From a virus: DNA of 23,419 nucleotides. The DNA lies in IMG/VR virus record IMGVR_UViG_3300021090_000671, positions 1-23,419 of that record, one strand, 5' to 3'. Below are positions 14,657-20,608 of this stretch, in pieces. A program made the translations under genes and the position numbers. Below the pieces are notes generated by a model. The model was not told the origin of the DNA and ran no database searches. It saw nothing but the letters and a program-made list of their open reading frames with translations. The first letter of the stretch is position 1, and every line of letters begins with the position of its first letter.

Positions 14657-14839
14657 TCACAATTGCGATAACAGTTGTTTCATCGCTCGCAAAAATGCAC
14701 TCCATCTATTTTGTTTTATTTCGTGGCTTGCTTCCAGGAGCCGCCGAATCTCCCTGATTTCTTTGGTCACATCCTGCAATGCCTCGAGTCCCTGATTGAT
14801 GGCCTTTGTCCGGTCGGTGATTGGCGGCTCTGCTTCCAT
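14657..14839 (-). CDS. Small helical protein
   Basis: 60 residues, ATG 14839, almost entirely helical and charged (TKAINQGLEALQDVTKEIRE, then IRRLLEASHEIKQ and FLRAMKQLLSQL), so likely a coiled-coil dimer. It follows the preceding stop by four bases; the Shine-Dalgarno is poor, suggesting coupled translation. It is the last gene before the terminator; 67 bases between it and the hairpin hold nothing recognisable. Function unknown. Confidence 0.55.
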   Translation of the reverse strand: MEAEPPITDRTKAINQGLEALQDVTKEIREIRRLLEASHEIKQNRWSAFLRAMKQLLSQL

Positions 14840-14843
14840 GGCT

Positions 14844-15149
14844 TTATCCGAATTTCAATCGTGCCATGCGCTGTGATGGCACTTTGCCTGTGATTGTGTA
14901 CCTACCTCCCTGCTGGATTGGCGTGGGTAGGATGCGCGGTGTGTCGTATGGGAAGTACTTGATGATGGTGTCCCATTCCTGCATGGACGGGAACGTTTCA
15001 TAGCGCGTGAGTGTGATGGTCACCTGGTTGTCTGCGGCTGTGAGTTCCACGCGCAAACCTCCTTTGCTGAGTCTGCGGACGATCTTTGTCCCGGCTTTGG
15101 CTTTTGCTTCGGCGAGTTGATCTTCAAGGATCTGTGCTAGGCGTGGCAT
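14844..15149 (-). CDS. Hypothetical protein
   Basis: 101 residues, ATG 15149 with GGAG close upstream. An N-terminal helix (MPRLAQILEDQLAEAKAKAG) precedes a beta-rich domain (GGLRVELTAADNQVTITLTR, later GGRYTITGKVPSQRMARLKF). The central TFPSMQEWDTIIKYFPY is rich in aromatics. It lies directly after the cytosine methyltransferase with a four-base gap, so the two are probably co-translated. I do not recognise a family. Confidence 0.65.
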   Translation of the reverse strand: MPRLAQILEDQLAEAKAKAGTKIVRRLSKGGLRVELTAADNQVTITLTRYETFPSMQEWDTIIKYFPYDTPRILPTPIQQGGRYTITGKVPSQRMARLKFG

Positions 15150-15153
15150 GATA

Positions 15154-15693
15154 TTACTCCTTTGATGGGAACATGTGAATGGTTGATTGTGCGACTTCTG
15201 CGATTATTCTTGAAATTTTTTCTGGTACCTTTGCGCGCTCGGCGCGTTGCTTCGAGCCGAAGGATTCCTTTTTCCTGTATCTGATTGTGAACTGTGCAAG
15301 CGGCATGTTGGTCCATAGATGAAACGCGCCGTAATTGATTGTCGACTTTCCAAAATACAGCTGCGCCCCTCTGACGTTCTCGATCACCCAGAAGAGCGGG
15401 CTGCTCTCTTTGATTATTCTTCGGCATGCCTGGTAAATGTCCAGGTCTGGCGTTTTGCCTGTCCTGCTCCATGGCATGCTTTCCCTGGCGAATTCGTCAC
15501 ATGGAGGAGAAAACCACATCAGGAGTGGCTGGCGTCCGTGGTAGGACCACGTTCGCAAGTCTGCGACAATATCAGGCTTGAATGACGGCTCCATATCGAG
15601 AGTGATGATCTCCCAACCCATCGAACGCCATGCCTGGCTCGCTCCTTTGAGTCCACAACATGCGTCAATACCGAGTGGTTTATTCATTTTCAT
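15154..15693 (-). CDS. C5-type DNA cytosine methyltransferase-like protein, short
   Basis: 179 residues from ATG 15693 (MKMNKPLGIDACCGLKG); Met3 is an alternative start. Motif I is GIDACCGLKGAS at 8-19 (S-adenosylmethionine site), followed by WEIITLDMEPSFKPDIVAD. Motif IV, FSPPCDEFARESMPW at 61-75, carries the catalytic Cys65. Motif VI, WVIENVRGA, holds Glu105. The target-recognition domain of full-length enzymes is absent; the protein belongs to a short phage-type group. It may methylate cytosine in phage DNA to evade restriction, or act on a single nucleotide context. The start overlaps the preceding gene by 14 bases, and no cognate nuclease is seen nearby. All key catalytic motifs look intact. 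Confidence 0.8.
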   Translation of the reverse strand: MKMNKPLGIDACCGLKGASQAWRSMGWEIITLDMEPSFKPDIVADLRTWSYHGRQPLLMWFSPPCDEFARESMPWSRTGKTPDLDIYQACRRIIKESSPLFWVIENVRGAQLYFGKSTINYGAFHLWTNMPLAQFTIRYRKKESFGSKQRAERAKVPEKISRIIAEVAQSTIHMFPSKE

Positions 15694-16063
15694 CGCTCTT
15701 ATGGATTGCGTTTCCGTGTCGGTGCTCGTTGGTCTCGGCAATGATAAGTTTGTCATTGGCTATGAGGTTGGCTATTTTCCGCATCTGCTCACGGAATTGA
15801 GTGATTGAATTTCGGCTCAGCTGTGTGATGAACATGGCCGCGTCCTTTTCGACGGCGTTGATCGCCTTCTCTGCGAGCGCTAGTGTGACCTGATACCTGC
15901 GGACGGATATGGTCAGCGCTTGGTTGTCGTCGAAGAGTTCGGCGAGTGCCTGGCGCTCGGCTTCCCACTGTTCAAAGGCTTCTTTCGGGTCCTCGGTGTG
16001 ACCACCTGTCATAAGGTCGGCGAGTTCTTCGATTGTGCGGGCGTTGGCTTGGAGTGGGTTCAT
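15680..16063 (-). CDS. Hypothetical helical protein
   Basis: 127 residues from ATG 16063, in ATGA overlap with the preceding stop. The sequence is helical and charged (ARTIEELADLMTGGHTEDPK, EQWEAERQALAELFDD, then a long helix through AEKAINAVEKDAAMFITQLS). It resembles the many phage early proteins with an N-terminal helix pair and a C-terminal coiled coil, but I see no diagnostic motif. Its stop lies inside the methyltransferase start region, so both are translated from one message. Confidence 0.6.
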   Translation of the reverse strand: MNPLQANARTIEELADLMTGGHTEDPKEAFEQWEAERQALAELFDDNQALTISVRRYQVTLALAEKAINAVEKDAAMFITQLSRNSITQFREQMRKIANLIANDKLIIAETNEHRHGNAIHKSDENE

Positions 16064-16263
16064 GCTCGCCTCATGGTTTCCATGTAGGATTGACACACTT
16101 CCGATGTACAATCTTTGATCTTTTCAGCCACGTGTTTCTCGTCATGGTATCTCTTCGCGTAAAATGCGGCGATTTCTTCGAGTTTCATAATCCTTATGGC
16201 TTGGATCGTTATAAGCCGCGTGTCCTCGGCGTGTTGATCTAGGAGGTCTTGAATTGCGCTCAT
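16060..16263 (-). CDS. Small helical protein
   Basis: 67 residues, ATG 16263 overlapping the HTH gene stop (ATGA), and its own stop overlaps the next gene in the same way. The protein is helical (IQDLLDQHAEDTRLITIQAI, KLEEIAAFYAKRYHDEKH) with two cysteines near the end (DCTSEVCQS). It has no recognisable family. The pair of overlaps is good evidence for translation. Confidence 0.6.
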   Translation of the reverse strand: MSAIQDLLDQHAEDTRLITIQAIRIMKLEEIAAFYAKRYHDEKHVAEKIKDCTSEVCQSYMETMRRA

Positions 16264-16592
16264 GGCATATCGTCCTTATTGAGTTCGTAGGTTTGCAGGA
16301 TGATGTTATCCTGCCCTGTGGGTCCCAAACCCTGCCACCATCGGCGGTGTGCAGGCTTCGGCTTCGGTTTGGCTCTTTGCCTGTTCTTCCTGCGCGCGCT
16401 GAGGAACATTTTCCTTCGTATCTCTCGCAGGCCTGGCGTTGTGTCGTTTGGCTCCTTGCCATCGGTCAGAAGCTCGAATACATATCTGACATTGACGCCG
16501 ATCTGCTTCGCAAGTACGTGGTAGCTTTTAGCCTTCTTGAATTTGGCCGCGAGTTTGGGCGGTGTGTTGGGGTGAATGTAGGGTTGAGTCAT
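16260..16592 (-). CDS. HTH DNA-binding protein
   Basis: 110 residues from ATG 16592 (MTQPYIHPNTPPKLAAKFKK), four bases after the preceding stop; the upstream extension of this frame overlaps another gene and is a shadow. Residues about 11-45 (KLAAKFKKAKSYHVLAKQIG, NVRYVFELLTDG) read as a helix-turn-helix of the XRE/Cro-like kind, in which VNVRYVFELL would be the recognition helix. The C-terminal half is very basic (SARRKNRQRAKPKPKPAHRR), fit for non-specific DNA or RNA binding. A role in transcription or replication control is likely; whether it is the lysogeny repressor is unclear. Confidence 0.6.
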   Translation of the reverse strand: MTQPYIHPNTPPKLAAKFKKAKSYHVLAKQIGVNVRYVFELLTDGKEPNDTTPGLREIRRKMFLSARRKNRQRAKPKPKPAHRRWWQGLGPTGQDNIILQTYELNKDDMP

Positions 16593-16596
16593 GGCG

Positions 16597-16803
16597 TTAG
16601 TCCGGTGGGCTTCCTGTTGGGTGGTAGAAAAACACATCATATATCTTTGTTTCCTGCAATATGGTTTCAGCTTTTGGCGACCATTCAATCCATTCGCCGT
16701 GTCTGGTGAGAACTTCTTTGTTGCCGTTACTGTCTTGTCGCATGACGACAACGGTTTTATTTGCCGTGTTGACTTTTACGAATACAACGTAGTGTGGACT
16801 CAT
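16597..16803 (-). CDS. Hypothetical small beta protein
   Basis: 68 residues from ATG 16803, in ATGA overlap with the lipoprotein gene stop. The sequence is rich in alternating hydrophobic strands (HYVVFVKVNTANKTVVVMRQ, then ETKIYDVFFYHPTG) and has one WIEW pair. It looks like a small beta-barrel or sandwich, but I find no family motif. It is followed at four bases by the HTH gene. Confidence 0.6.
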   Translation of the reverse strand: MSPHYVVFVKVNTANKTVVVMRQDSNGNKEVLTRHGEWIEWSPKAETILQETKIYDVFFYHPTGSPPD

Positions 16804-17111
16804 CGGCACACTCCTGCAACTGCAAGGCATTCCCTGATCTCCCCCACTTCGATCTTGTGTGGCTTGCGGGTCTGTACAGGCGCGCCGCGCGGGATTTCAT
16901 TCCATTCCTCGGGGATTGTAAAGACTGCGCCTGCAGGGTTTTCTGATAAGGAGGCGGGGCTTTGCTTAGCAAAGTCAACCGCCGAAGGTGCCGATATCCC
17001 GTCGCCTGAAGGTGTTGGGTCCACTATCGGTGTGATGGTGGTCTCAAGGCAGGCAAGGGAAATGATTAGGAAGAGCACGATCATTAGTGTGAGTGTTCTA
17101 AGGTTCTTCAT
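16800..17111 (-). CDS. Predicted lipoprotein
   Basis: 103 residues from ATG 17111 (ATGA overlap with the preceding gene). The N-terminus is a signal peptide: MKNLRTLTLMIVLFLIISLAC, with two basic residues, a hydrophobic core and a lipobox-like SLAC ending at Cys21. The mature part is low in structure (TPIVDPTPSGDGISAPSAVD) and ends with RGAPVQTRKPHKIEVGEIRE. Phage lipoproteins made early commonly block superinfection by other phages (for example Llp of T5); Rz1-type spanins are also lipoproteins but belong to lysis modules. Position in the early region favours a surface or exclusion role. The lipobox is slightly off consensus at -3. Confidence 0.6.
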   Translation of the reverse strand: MKNLRTLTLMIVLFLIISLACLETTITPIVDPTPSGDGISAPSAVDFAKQSPASLSENPAGAVFTIPEEWNEIPRGAPVQTRKPHKIEVGEIRECLAVAGVCR

Positions 17112-17305
17112 GGGGTCTCTTTTCTTTCCATTCTCCATATGGCTAATCCGAGCGTTTGACCTTCGACTTCAATTGCCTGCCTGACGTGTGCTCTGATGTA
17201 TTCTTCTGTGACCCATGATAGCCTTGCCAGGTTATTGGCTTTGGGTTTTCTGATCCCTTCTTTTTTTAGGGCTTGCATGTTTTTTTGGATTTGATCTTCT
17301 AGCAT
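17108..17305 (-). CDS. Hypothetical small basic protein
   Basis: 65 residues, ATG 17305 with AAAGAGAG upstream. It is helical and basic (DQIQKNMQALKKEGIRKPKA, VTEEYIRAHVRQAIEVEG) and reminiscent of small DNA- or RNA-binding proteins, but there is no firm motif. It is the first gene after the AT-rich dyad at 17322-17337, which could be an operator, and begins a chain of at least six genes linked by overlaps or four-base gaps. Confidence 0.6.
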   Translation of the reverse strand: MLEDQIQKNMQALKKEGIRKPKANNLARLSWVTEEYIRAHVRQAIEVEGQTLGLAIWRMERKETP

Positions 17306-17397
17306 TTGAATCTCTCTTTTTAGTATATTTATATACTTTTCAGTATGCAGTAGTAGGGCCTGTGGAAAGAATGGAAAGAATCGGCTTACTCTACCGT
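17306..17397. promoter_or_regulatory. AT-rich control region with dyad
   Basis: This 92-bp gap holds AGTATATTTATATACT at 17322-17337, a dyad with six paired bases on each side, placed 17 bases before the start of 17108-17305. It could contain a leftward promoter -10 (TATACT) and an operator, but no good -35 is seen. The first copy of the CTGTGGAAAGAAT repeat (17360-17372, with an extra ATGGAAAGAAT at 17371) lies in the same gap. Confidence 0.4.
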
Positions 17398-17599
17398 TTA
17401 CTCTACAATTCTTTCCACAGGACAGTTAGGAACAACTAGGAACAAGTGGGGTCTTTCTGTGGAAAGAATAGGTTCTGTCTTTTGAAGTTGTCTGACATTG
17501 TGTACAACTGCCATGTTGTTCCATTCTCTCCACTTTTTGCCTGTGTACAACTTTACGGTAGTTTGAGCCATTTTTCAGGGTTGTTCCATTCTTTCCACA
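17359..17599. repeat. Cluster of inverted and direct repeats across gene boundaries
   Basis: The 13-mer CTGTGGAAAGAAT occurs exactly at 17360-17372 and 17457-17469 and as its complement at 17408-17420; near copies are at 17523-17533 and 17588-17599. The first two opposed copies extend to a 14-base inverted repeat (17359-17372 and 17408-17421). GTTGTTCCATTCTYTCCAC is repeated at 17515-17533 and 17580-17598 with one mismatch, TGTGTACAACT at 17499-17509 and 17542-17552, and GGAACAA twice at about 17429-17445. The units fall in two genes in different frames and orientations and in the spacer, so the constraint is on DNA. CTTTCCACA is one base from the DnaA-box consensus TTWTNCACA. Confidence 0.65.
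17398..17571 (-). CDS. Small early protein (57 aa)
   Basis: ATG 17571 lies three bases after the preceding gene's TGA and the frame runs 57 codons to TAA at 17398. The product (MAQTTVKLYTGKKWREWNNM, then VVHNVRQLQKTEPILSTERP, ending LVVPNCPVERIVE) has normal composition and no low-complexity stretch. The Shine-Dalgarno is weak (GGAACA), suggesting coupled translation. It is below a 60-codon cutoff and the stretch would otherwise look intergenic. No family is recognised. The repeat cluster runs through its coding sequence. Confidence 0.6.
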   Translation of the reverse strand: MAQTTVKLYTGKKWREWNNMAVVHNVRQLQKTEPILSTERPHLFLVVPNCPVERIVE

Positions 17600-17943
17600 A
17601 CTGCGGCGTCGAACCTGCCTGCGGGTGATGCGACGGCTTGGTTTTTGAGCATTACTTCCATTATGATCACTGCACAGTCTACCGAGTTGTAGAGTACGCC
17701 GCGTCCCTGGCTGACTAACAAGGGATGATCCATCTCGATGAGTGATGCGATGAGTAGGGCCATTGGAAGGAGTCGGCGTTTGGTTGCTATGGTGTGGTGG
17801 TGTGCGTAGTCGCCGTTACACCACGCTGTTCCTATCTCCTGGCGTTCTGCGATGGTGGTCACTTCCTTGCCGTGGTCGTCTATGTAGCATCTGATCACCT
17901 CGTCGTCGAGGGTATTGCTTTGGTTCTGTGGTTTGCGTGGCAT
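17575..17943 (-). CDS. Hypothetical early protein with start-associated leader
   Basis: 122 residues, ATG 17943 directly preceded by the shared leader AAGGAGAACCCTCACA and by a 12-bp hairpin. The N-terminus is polar (PRKPQNQSNTLDDEVIRCYI), the middle has ERQEIGTAWCNGDYAHHH and a hydrophobic helix LLPMALLIASLIEMDHPLLV, and the end is helical (VDCAVIIMEVMLKNQAVA). No motif is diagnostic; the HHH and Cys residues could bind a metal. Its control by the shared leader places it in the same translational set as five other early genes. Confidence 0.7.
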   Translation of the reverse strand: MPRKPQNQSNTLDDEVIRCYIDDHGKEVTTIAERQEIGTAWCNGDYAHHHTIATKRRLLPMALLIASLIEMDHPLLVSQGRGVLYNSVDCAVIIMEVMLKNQAVASPAGRFDAAVVERMEQP

Positions 17944-17987
17944 TGTGAGGGTTCTCCTTGCCCTCCGCCGGAGGACCGGCGGAGGGC
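17944..17987 (-). promoter_or_regulatory. Start-associated leader 1 with upstream hairpin
   Basis: On the minus strand a perfect 12-bp stem (GCCCTCCGCCGG with 4-base loop, 17960-17987) ends exactly where AAGGAGAACCCTCACA (17944-17959) begins, followed at once by ATG. No T run follows the stem, so it is not a terminator; the stem abuts the Shine-Dalgarno and could control ribosome access. Confidence 0.75.
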
Positions 17988-17994
17988 TGAATGC

Positions 17995-18154
17995 TTATGT
18001 CTCCCCGCGCGTGGGGGAGGACATAGCTCTTTGCTTCCGTTTTTTATAGCGGTTCTCATGTGTGGTGTTTTTATATTTCTTCGTTGGTATTGTGGTCTTG
18101 AATTCTTCACCACATCCGCAGGCGCATATTTTGGTTATCGGCTTTCGGCGCTTG
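17995..18154 (-). pseudogene. Zinc-ribbon-like C-terminal frame lacking its own start (probable frameshifted tail)
   Basis: The last 50 codons of this frame, KRRKPITKICACGCGEEFKT and on to HENRYKKRKQRAMSSPTRG, look like real protein: a C-x-C-G-C-x-x-x-F zinc-ribbon start followed by a basic stretch, as in small phage zinc-finger proteins whose second Cys pair is here absent. No ATG, GTG or TTG lies in a sensible place in this frame; further upstream the frame reads like a shadow (R/P/S-rich). It begins just where the frame of 18135-18395 ends and is -1 to it. So the two are probably one gene of about 135 residues broken by an indel, or joined by a frameshift. Confidence 0.5.
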
Positions 18155-18395
18155 CCAGTGAATTCGGCTCGTTCATGAAGCTGAGTAACGTGGCTATCGC
18201 TTCCTGCTTTGGGATGTTGACTTCTGGATCCGCCGTCTCTACGTGCTTGCATGGCGTCGGCGTCAACCATTCCCAGCCCTCGTTTCGGCAGGCTTTGCAC
18301 CACCAACGTTTGCGGGATCCGTCTGGCATATCCTCCCAAGCCATCAGCGCGGGGCTGGTGTGTGCTGCCTGCGCTTGGCTGATCGGATTGGACAA
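18135..18395 (-). CDS. Cys-rich hypothetical protein (probable N-terminal part of a frameshifted gene)
   Basis: 86 residues from TTG 18395, with GGTGG eight bases upstream; an in-frame ATG at 18344 would give 69 residues. The sequence SRKRWWCKACRNEGWEWLTP has a C-x-x-C knuckle with a further Cys-His (PCKHVETAD), which could bind zinc; the end is helical (PKQEAIATLLSFMNEPNSL). The frame stops at 18135 where a second open frame with CxCGC begins without a start. Joined, they would make a two-zinc-site protein, which is plausible for a regulator or a small nuclease-like protein. Confidence 0.55.
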   Translation of the reverse strand: MSNPISQAQAAHTSPALMAWEDMPDGSRKRWWCKACRNEGWEWLTPTPCKHVETADPEVNIPKQEAIATLLSFMNEPNSLASAESR

Positions 18396-18412
18396 GCGCG
18401 TCCACCAATCCT

Positions 18413-19174
18413 TTATTCGGGTTGAAAAGGGATTTTCGGCGCGTGCGCCTCATCCTTTGGGTCGTGGTACGTGGGTCCTGGCTTGGGGAATGGTTGTTCT
18501 GCGGTGGGGCGGGGGAGTTTCGAGAAGATCGGCTCTTTGCCTGTCAGATACGGGTATTGAAACGTTGTGGGATTGGCGGGGATGATCGGCATTCGAGAGT
18601 CTGCGAGGATGGGAATATCGAGGTCGCGTTTGACCTGGGCGATGATCTCGTTCCGCAATGTGATTGCGAGATTTACTTTCTCGGTATCTAGTGCTGCGGT
18701 TGCCTGTTTCCTTGCCTCGGTTACGATCTCACCGCGTGCTATGCCTACTTCGATCTTCTCGCTGATGTCGGGCGCGCTGCCGTGGTGGGCATAGATTAGG
18801 GCGGCTTGAAGAATTGTTGCGCCGATAAAGATATACACAATCCATTGAGCGATGCGTGCGGTCTGGTCTGGTGTCAGGGTTTGCCCGCTGAGTAGGACTT
18901 CGGCTGCTACCATGCCGAGTGTGCCGAGAAAACCTGCGAGGAAGCCGATGGCTGAGACTGCATATTGACCTGTGCTCTTTGAATGGAACACGAATGCAAG
19001 CGCCCAGGTTATCGCGGCAATGTCGAAAAGCACGAGTCCCCATATCTGGTTGCCGAAGTTGTTTGGGAAGATGCGTTGCATGGCCTGGTAGGTGAGCGAC
19101 ATTAGCAGGCCGATGATTGCGATGCCGAATGCGCCGAAGATGTAGGCTGTTGTTTGTGCTAATACTTTTTTCAT
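18413..19174 (-). CDS. Four-helix membrane protein with cytoplasmic tail
   Basis: 253 residues, ATG 19174 in ATGA overlap with the wHTH gene and preceded by the shared leader. Four hydrophobic helices lie at about 9-31, 45-64, 71-94 and 108-130 (for example IWGLVLFDIAAITWALAFVF and QYAVSAIGFLAGFLGTLG). The remaining 120 residues are a charged helix (SEKIEVGIARGEIVTEARKQ, TLRNEIIAQVKRDLD) and a proline-rich tail (PRPTAEQPFPKPGPTYHDPK), presumably cytoplasmic. Early phage membrane proteins often act in superinfection exclusion or anchor replication at the membrane; nothing in the sequence decides. No family is recognised. Confidence 0.75.
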   Translation of the reverse strand: MKKVLAQTTAYIFGAFGIAIIGLLMSLTYQAMQRIFPNNFGNQIWGLVLFDIAAITWALAFVFHSKSTGQYAVSAIGFLAGFLGTLGMVAAEVLLSGQTLTPDQTARIAQWIVYIFIGATILQAALIYAHHGSAPDISEKIEVGIARGEIVTEARKQATAALDTEKVNLAITLRNEIIAQVKRDLDIPILADSRMPIIPANPTTFQYPYLTGKEPIFSKLPRPTAEQPFPKPGPTYHDPKDEAHAPKIPFQPE

Positions 19175-19395
19175 GGTGTGAGGGTTCTCCTTATCATTTT
19201 ATAAATTCGGATGGGCACAGGTTTGCTCCTGATTCGCTTGATCACTCCCTGCGCTTCGAGTTGCAGGTAGTAGGATCTCACTAGGGACGAGGAGTTTATG
19301 CCTGTGATTGTTTGAACGGCTCGGATGGTTGGCGGGATGGCATTCTCCCGCCAATACTCCTTGATCGCCGTGAGGACTCTATCCGAGTTGGTCAT
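19171..19395 (-). CDS. LexA-type winged helix-turn-helix regulator without peptidase
   Basis: 74 residues, ATG 19395. The sequence DRVLTAIKEYWRENAIPPTI followed by RAVQTITGINSSSLVRSYYL and LEAQGVIKRI aligns in layout with the LexA N-terminal DNA-binding domain (helix, N-G/A-x-P-P-T-I-R, helix-turn-helix, L-E-x-x-G-x-I-x-R wing). The serine peptidase half of LexA is missing, so RecA-driven self-cleavage is impossible; it would act as a small repressor or anti-repressor. It is two genes from the divergent int promoter region and so could govern the int/early switch. The last codons (MIRRTLTP) are the shared leader of the next gene, read in frame. Confidence 0.7.
   Translation of the reverse strand: MTNSDRVLTAIKEYWRENAIPPTIRAVQTITGINSSSLVRSYYLQLEAQGVIKRIRSKPVPIRIYKMIRRTLTP
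19177..19192 (-). promoter_or_regulatory. Start-associated leader 2
   Basis: AAGGAGAACCCTCACA followed by CCATG of the membrane protein gene. This copy lies within the coding end of the wHTH gene. No upstream hairpin is seen. Confidence 0.75.
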
Positions 19396-19605
19396 TCACG
19401 CCACAACAAGCGCTGTGACCTGGTACTTCTGTTTTCCGCCTGGGATGGGGTTGGGGATTACCGAGATTGCCTGAGCGGTATTCAAGACTTCTTCGTGAGT
19501 GTTCACGACTTCCAATAGCTGCCCAACATAGCAGGGATTGTCTGACATCACCTTTATTGTTGTGTTGAGCTTCTGCGACCTTCCTGAATTCGAGTATGCT
19601 TGCAT
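19396..19605 (-). CDS. Hypothetical early protein
   Basis: 69 residues from ATG 19605 (MQAYSNSGRSQKLNTTIKVM), directly after the leader AAGGAGAACCCTCACA. An in-frame ATG at 19644 would translate the leader itself and lacks a ribosome site, so the shorter form is chosen. The protein is beta-rich (TIKVMSDNPCYVGQLLEVVN, QKYQVTALVVA) and unknown. It is the first gene of the leftward operon on this side of int, sharing the divergent intergenic region. Confidence 0.65.
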   Translation of the reverse strand: MQAYSNSGRSQKLNTTIKVMSDNPCYVGQLLEVVNTHEEVLNTAQAISVIPNPIPGGKQKYQVTALVVA

Positions 19606-19621
19606 TGTGAGGGTTCTCCTT
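19606..19621 (-). promoter_or_regulatory. Start-associated leader 3
   Basis: AAGGAGAACCCTCACA followed at once by ATG of the 69-residue gene. Upstream is AT-rich (CATTTTATCTC) with no clear hairpin. Confidence 0.75.
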
Positions 19622-19773
19622 TTGAGATAAAATGGATTTGACATCGGCTCGGTGGCGATTACCGTGAGGGTTCTCTACGCTGAGCCGGTGTTACGTTGCT
19701 CCCACATGTCCCGATGTGGGATGTTCAACAGGGCGGGGGAGGACTGCCCTGATCAAACCTATGGAGGTACATT
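19622..19773. promoter_or_regulatory. Divergent intergenic region between int and the leftward operon
   Basis: The gap holds a degenerate leader copy (minus-strand AGAGAACCCTCACG, 19663-19676) enclosed by CGGCTC at 19645-19650 and GAGCCG near 19681, but no gene follows it. Two further short stems lie toward int: CCCACAT/ATGTGGG at about 19701-19720 and CAGGGC/GCCCTG at about 19728-19750. They may shape the int leader mRNA or bind regulators. I cannot point to a convincing -35/-10 pair on either strand. Confidence 0.5.
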
Positions 19774-20607
19774 GTGAACAGGGAAAATGTGGAACGCTTT
19801 TTGGCGTCCCACTCATACGCGAAGAACACGCATGATCGGTATTTGCGGGTTCTCGGCTCTGCGTATGAGTTGCCTGTCGGTTGCTGGCAGGCGGTGGATC
19901 TGATCTCGTTCTGTGTTCGGCCTGAGTGGGGGAATTCACAACAACGGGTAGCGTTGTATGCTTTTCATAAATACATTCGTTGGAGGTGGGGGGATGATCA
20001 CGCGGCTTTGTCGGCTCGTATCAAGCAGGTCCGCCCGAAGATGCAGAGGGTCTTGTCTGCATCGAAGGCGTTGGAGTTGCTGGCCTCGTTTGATACGTCG
20101 ATGTCAGCTGGTGCGCGTGACCTGGCTATTTGTGCGGTGGCTCTGGATACGGGTTTGCGGTGTTCGGAGTTGTGCTCTCTCGCCCTGGCTGACGTGGATT
20201 TGCATCAAAGAACTTTGCAGGTCATCGTCAAAGGTGGGCAATGGGGGAGTGGGGTTTTCTCTCCACATACCGCGCAGTACATTGCTGAGTGGATCGCATT
20301 TCGCAAGCCCGCCGATGGAGTCGGCACGTTGTTTCTCTCGCTTCAAAACCAGCATAAGGGATGGGCGCTCACGCGCGAGGGTTTGCAGGGGATTGTCAAA
20401 CGGTGGGGGTTGCGGATTGGAATTCGATTGTCTCCCCATGATCTGCGGCGCTCGTTTGCGACACTTGCAACGATCTTCGGCGCGCCGTCTCGGATTGTCC
20501 AGCAGGCGGGCAGGTGGTCGAGCATTACAATGGTCGAGCTTTATACGCGCCGTCTGGATGCGTCGGCGATTGAGCCGTTTTTGCCTGTCTCGCATCTGGT
20601 GAAATAA
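19774..20607 (+). CDS. int: Tyrosine-recombinase integrase
   Basis: 277 residues, GTG 19774 with GGAGGT upstream. An N-terminal SAM-like core-binding domain (about 1-90, NRENVERFLASHSYAKNTHD) precedes the catalytic domain. The active residues are visible: Arg129 in ALDTGLRCSEL, Lys153 in VKGGQ, His222 and Arg225 in HDLRRSFAT, Trp248 in GRWSS (in place of the second His), and the nucleophile Tyr257 in VELYTRR. No arm-binding N-terminal domain is obvious, so it is a small, XerC/D-like size. It would join the attP at 20609-20654 to the host tRNA-His attB. It is the only rightward gene and converges on the xis cassette. The set of catalytic residues is complete. Confidence 0.93.
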   Translation: MNRENVERFLASHSYAKNTHDRYLRVLGSAYELPVGCWQAVDLISFCVRPEWGNSQQRVALYAFHKYIRWRWGDDHAALSARIKQVRPKMQRVLSASKALELLASFDTSMSAGARDLAICAVALDTGLRCSELCSLALADVDLHQRTLQVIVKGGQWGSGVFSPHTAQYIAEWIAFRKPADGVGTLFLSLQNQHKGWALTREGLQGIVKRWGLRIGIRLSPHDLRRSFATLATIFGAPSRIVQQAGRWSSITMVELYTRRLDASAIEPFLPVSHLVK

Positions 20608-20608
20608 G

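Noticed and set aside
17359-17599. CRISPR array
   Set aside because: Repeats are 11-19 bases, in both orientations, with irregular spacing and partly coding; no regular repeat-spacer pattern exists anywhere in the window.
17995-18453. 152-residue frame from MRRTRRKSLF
   Set aside because: Its upstream two thirds are a shadow of the frames at 18135-18395 and 18413-19174; only the last 50 codons look real, without a start.
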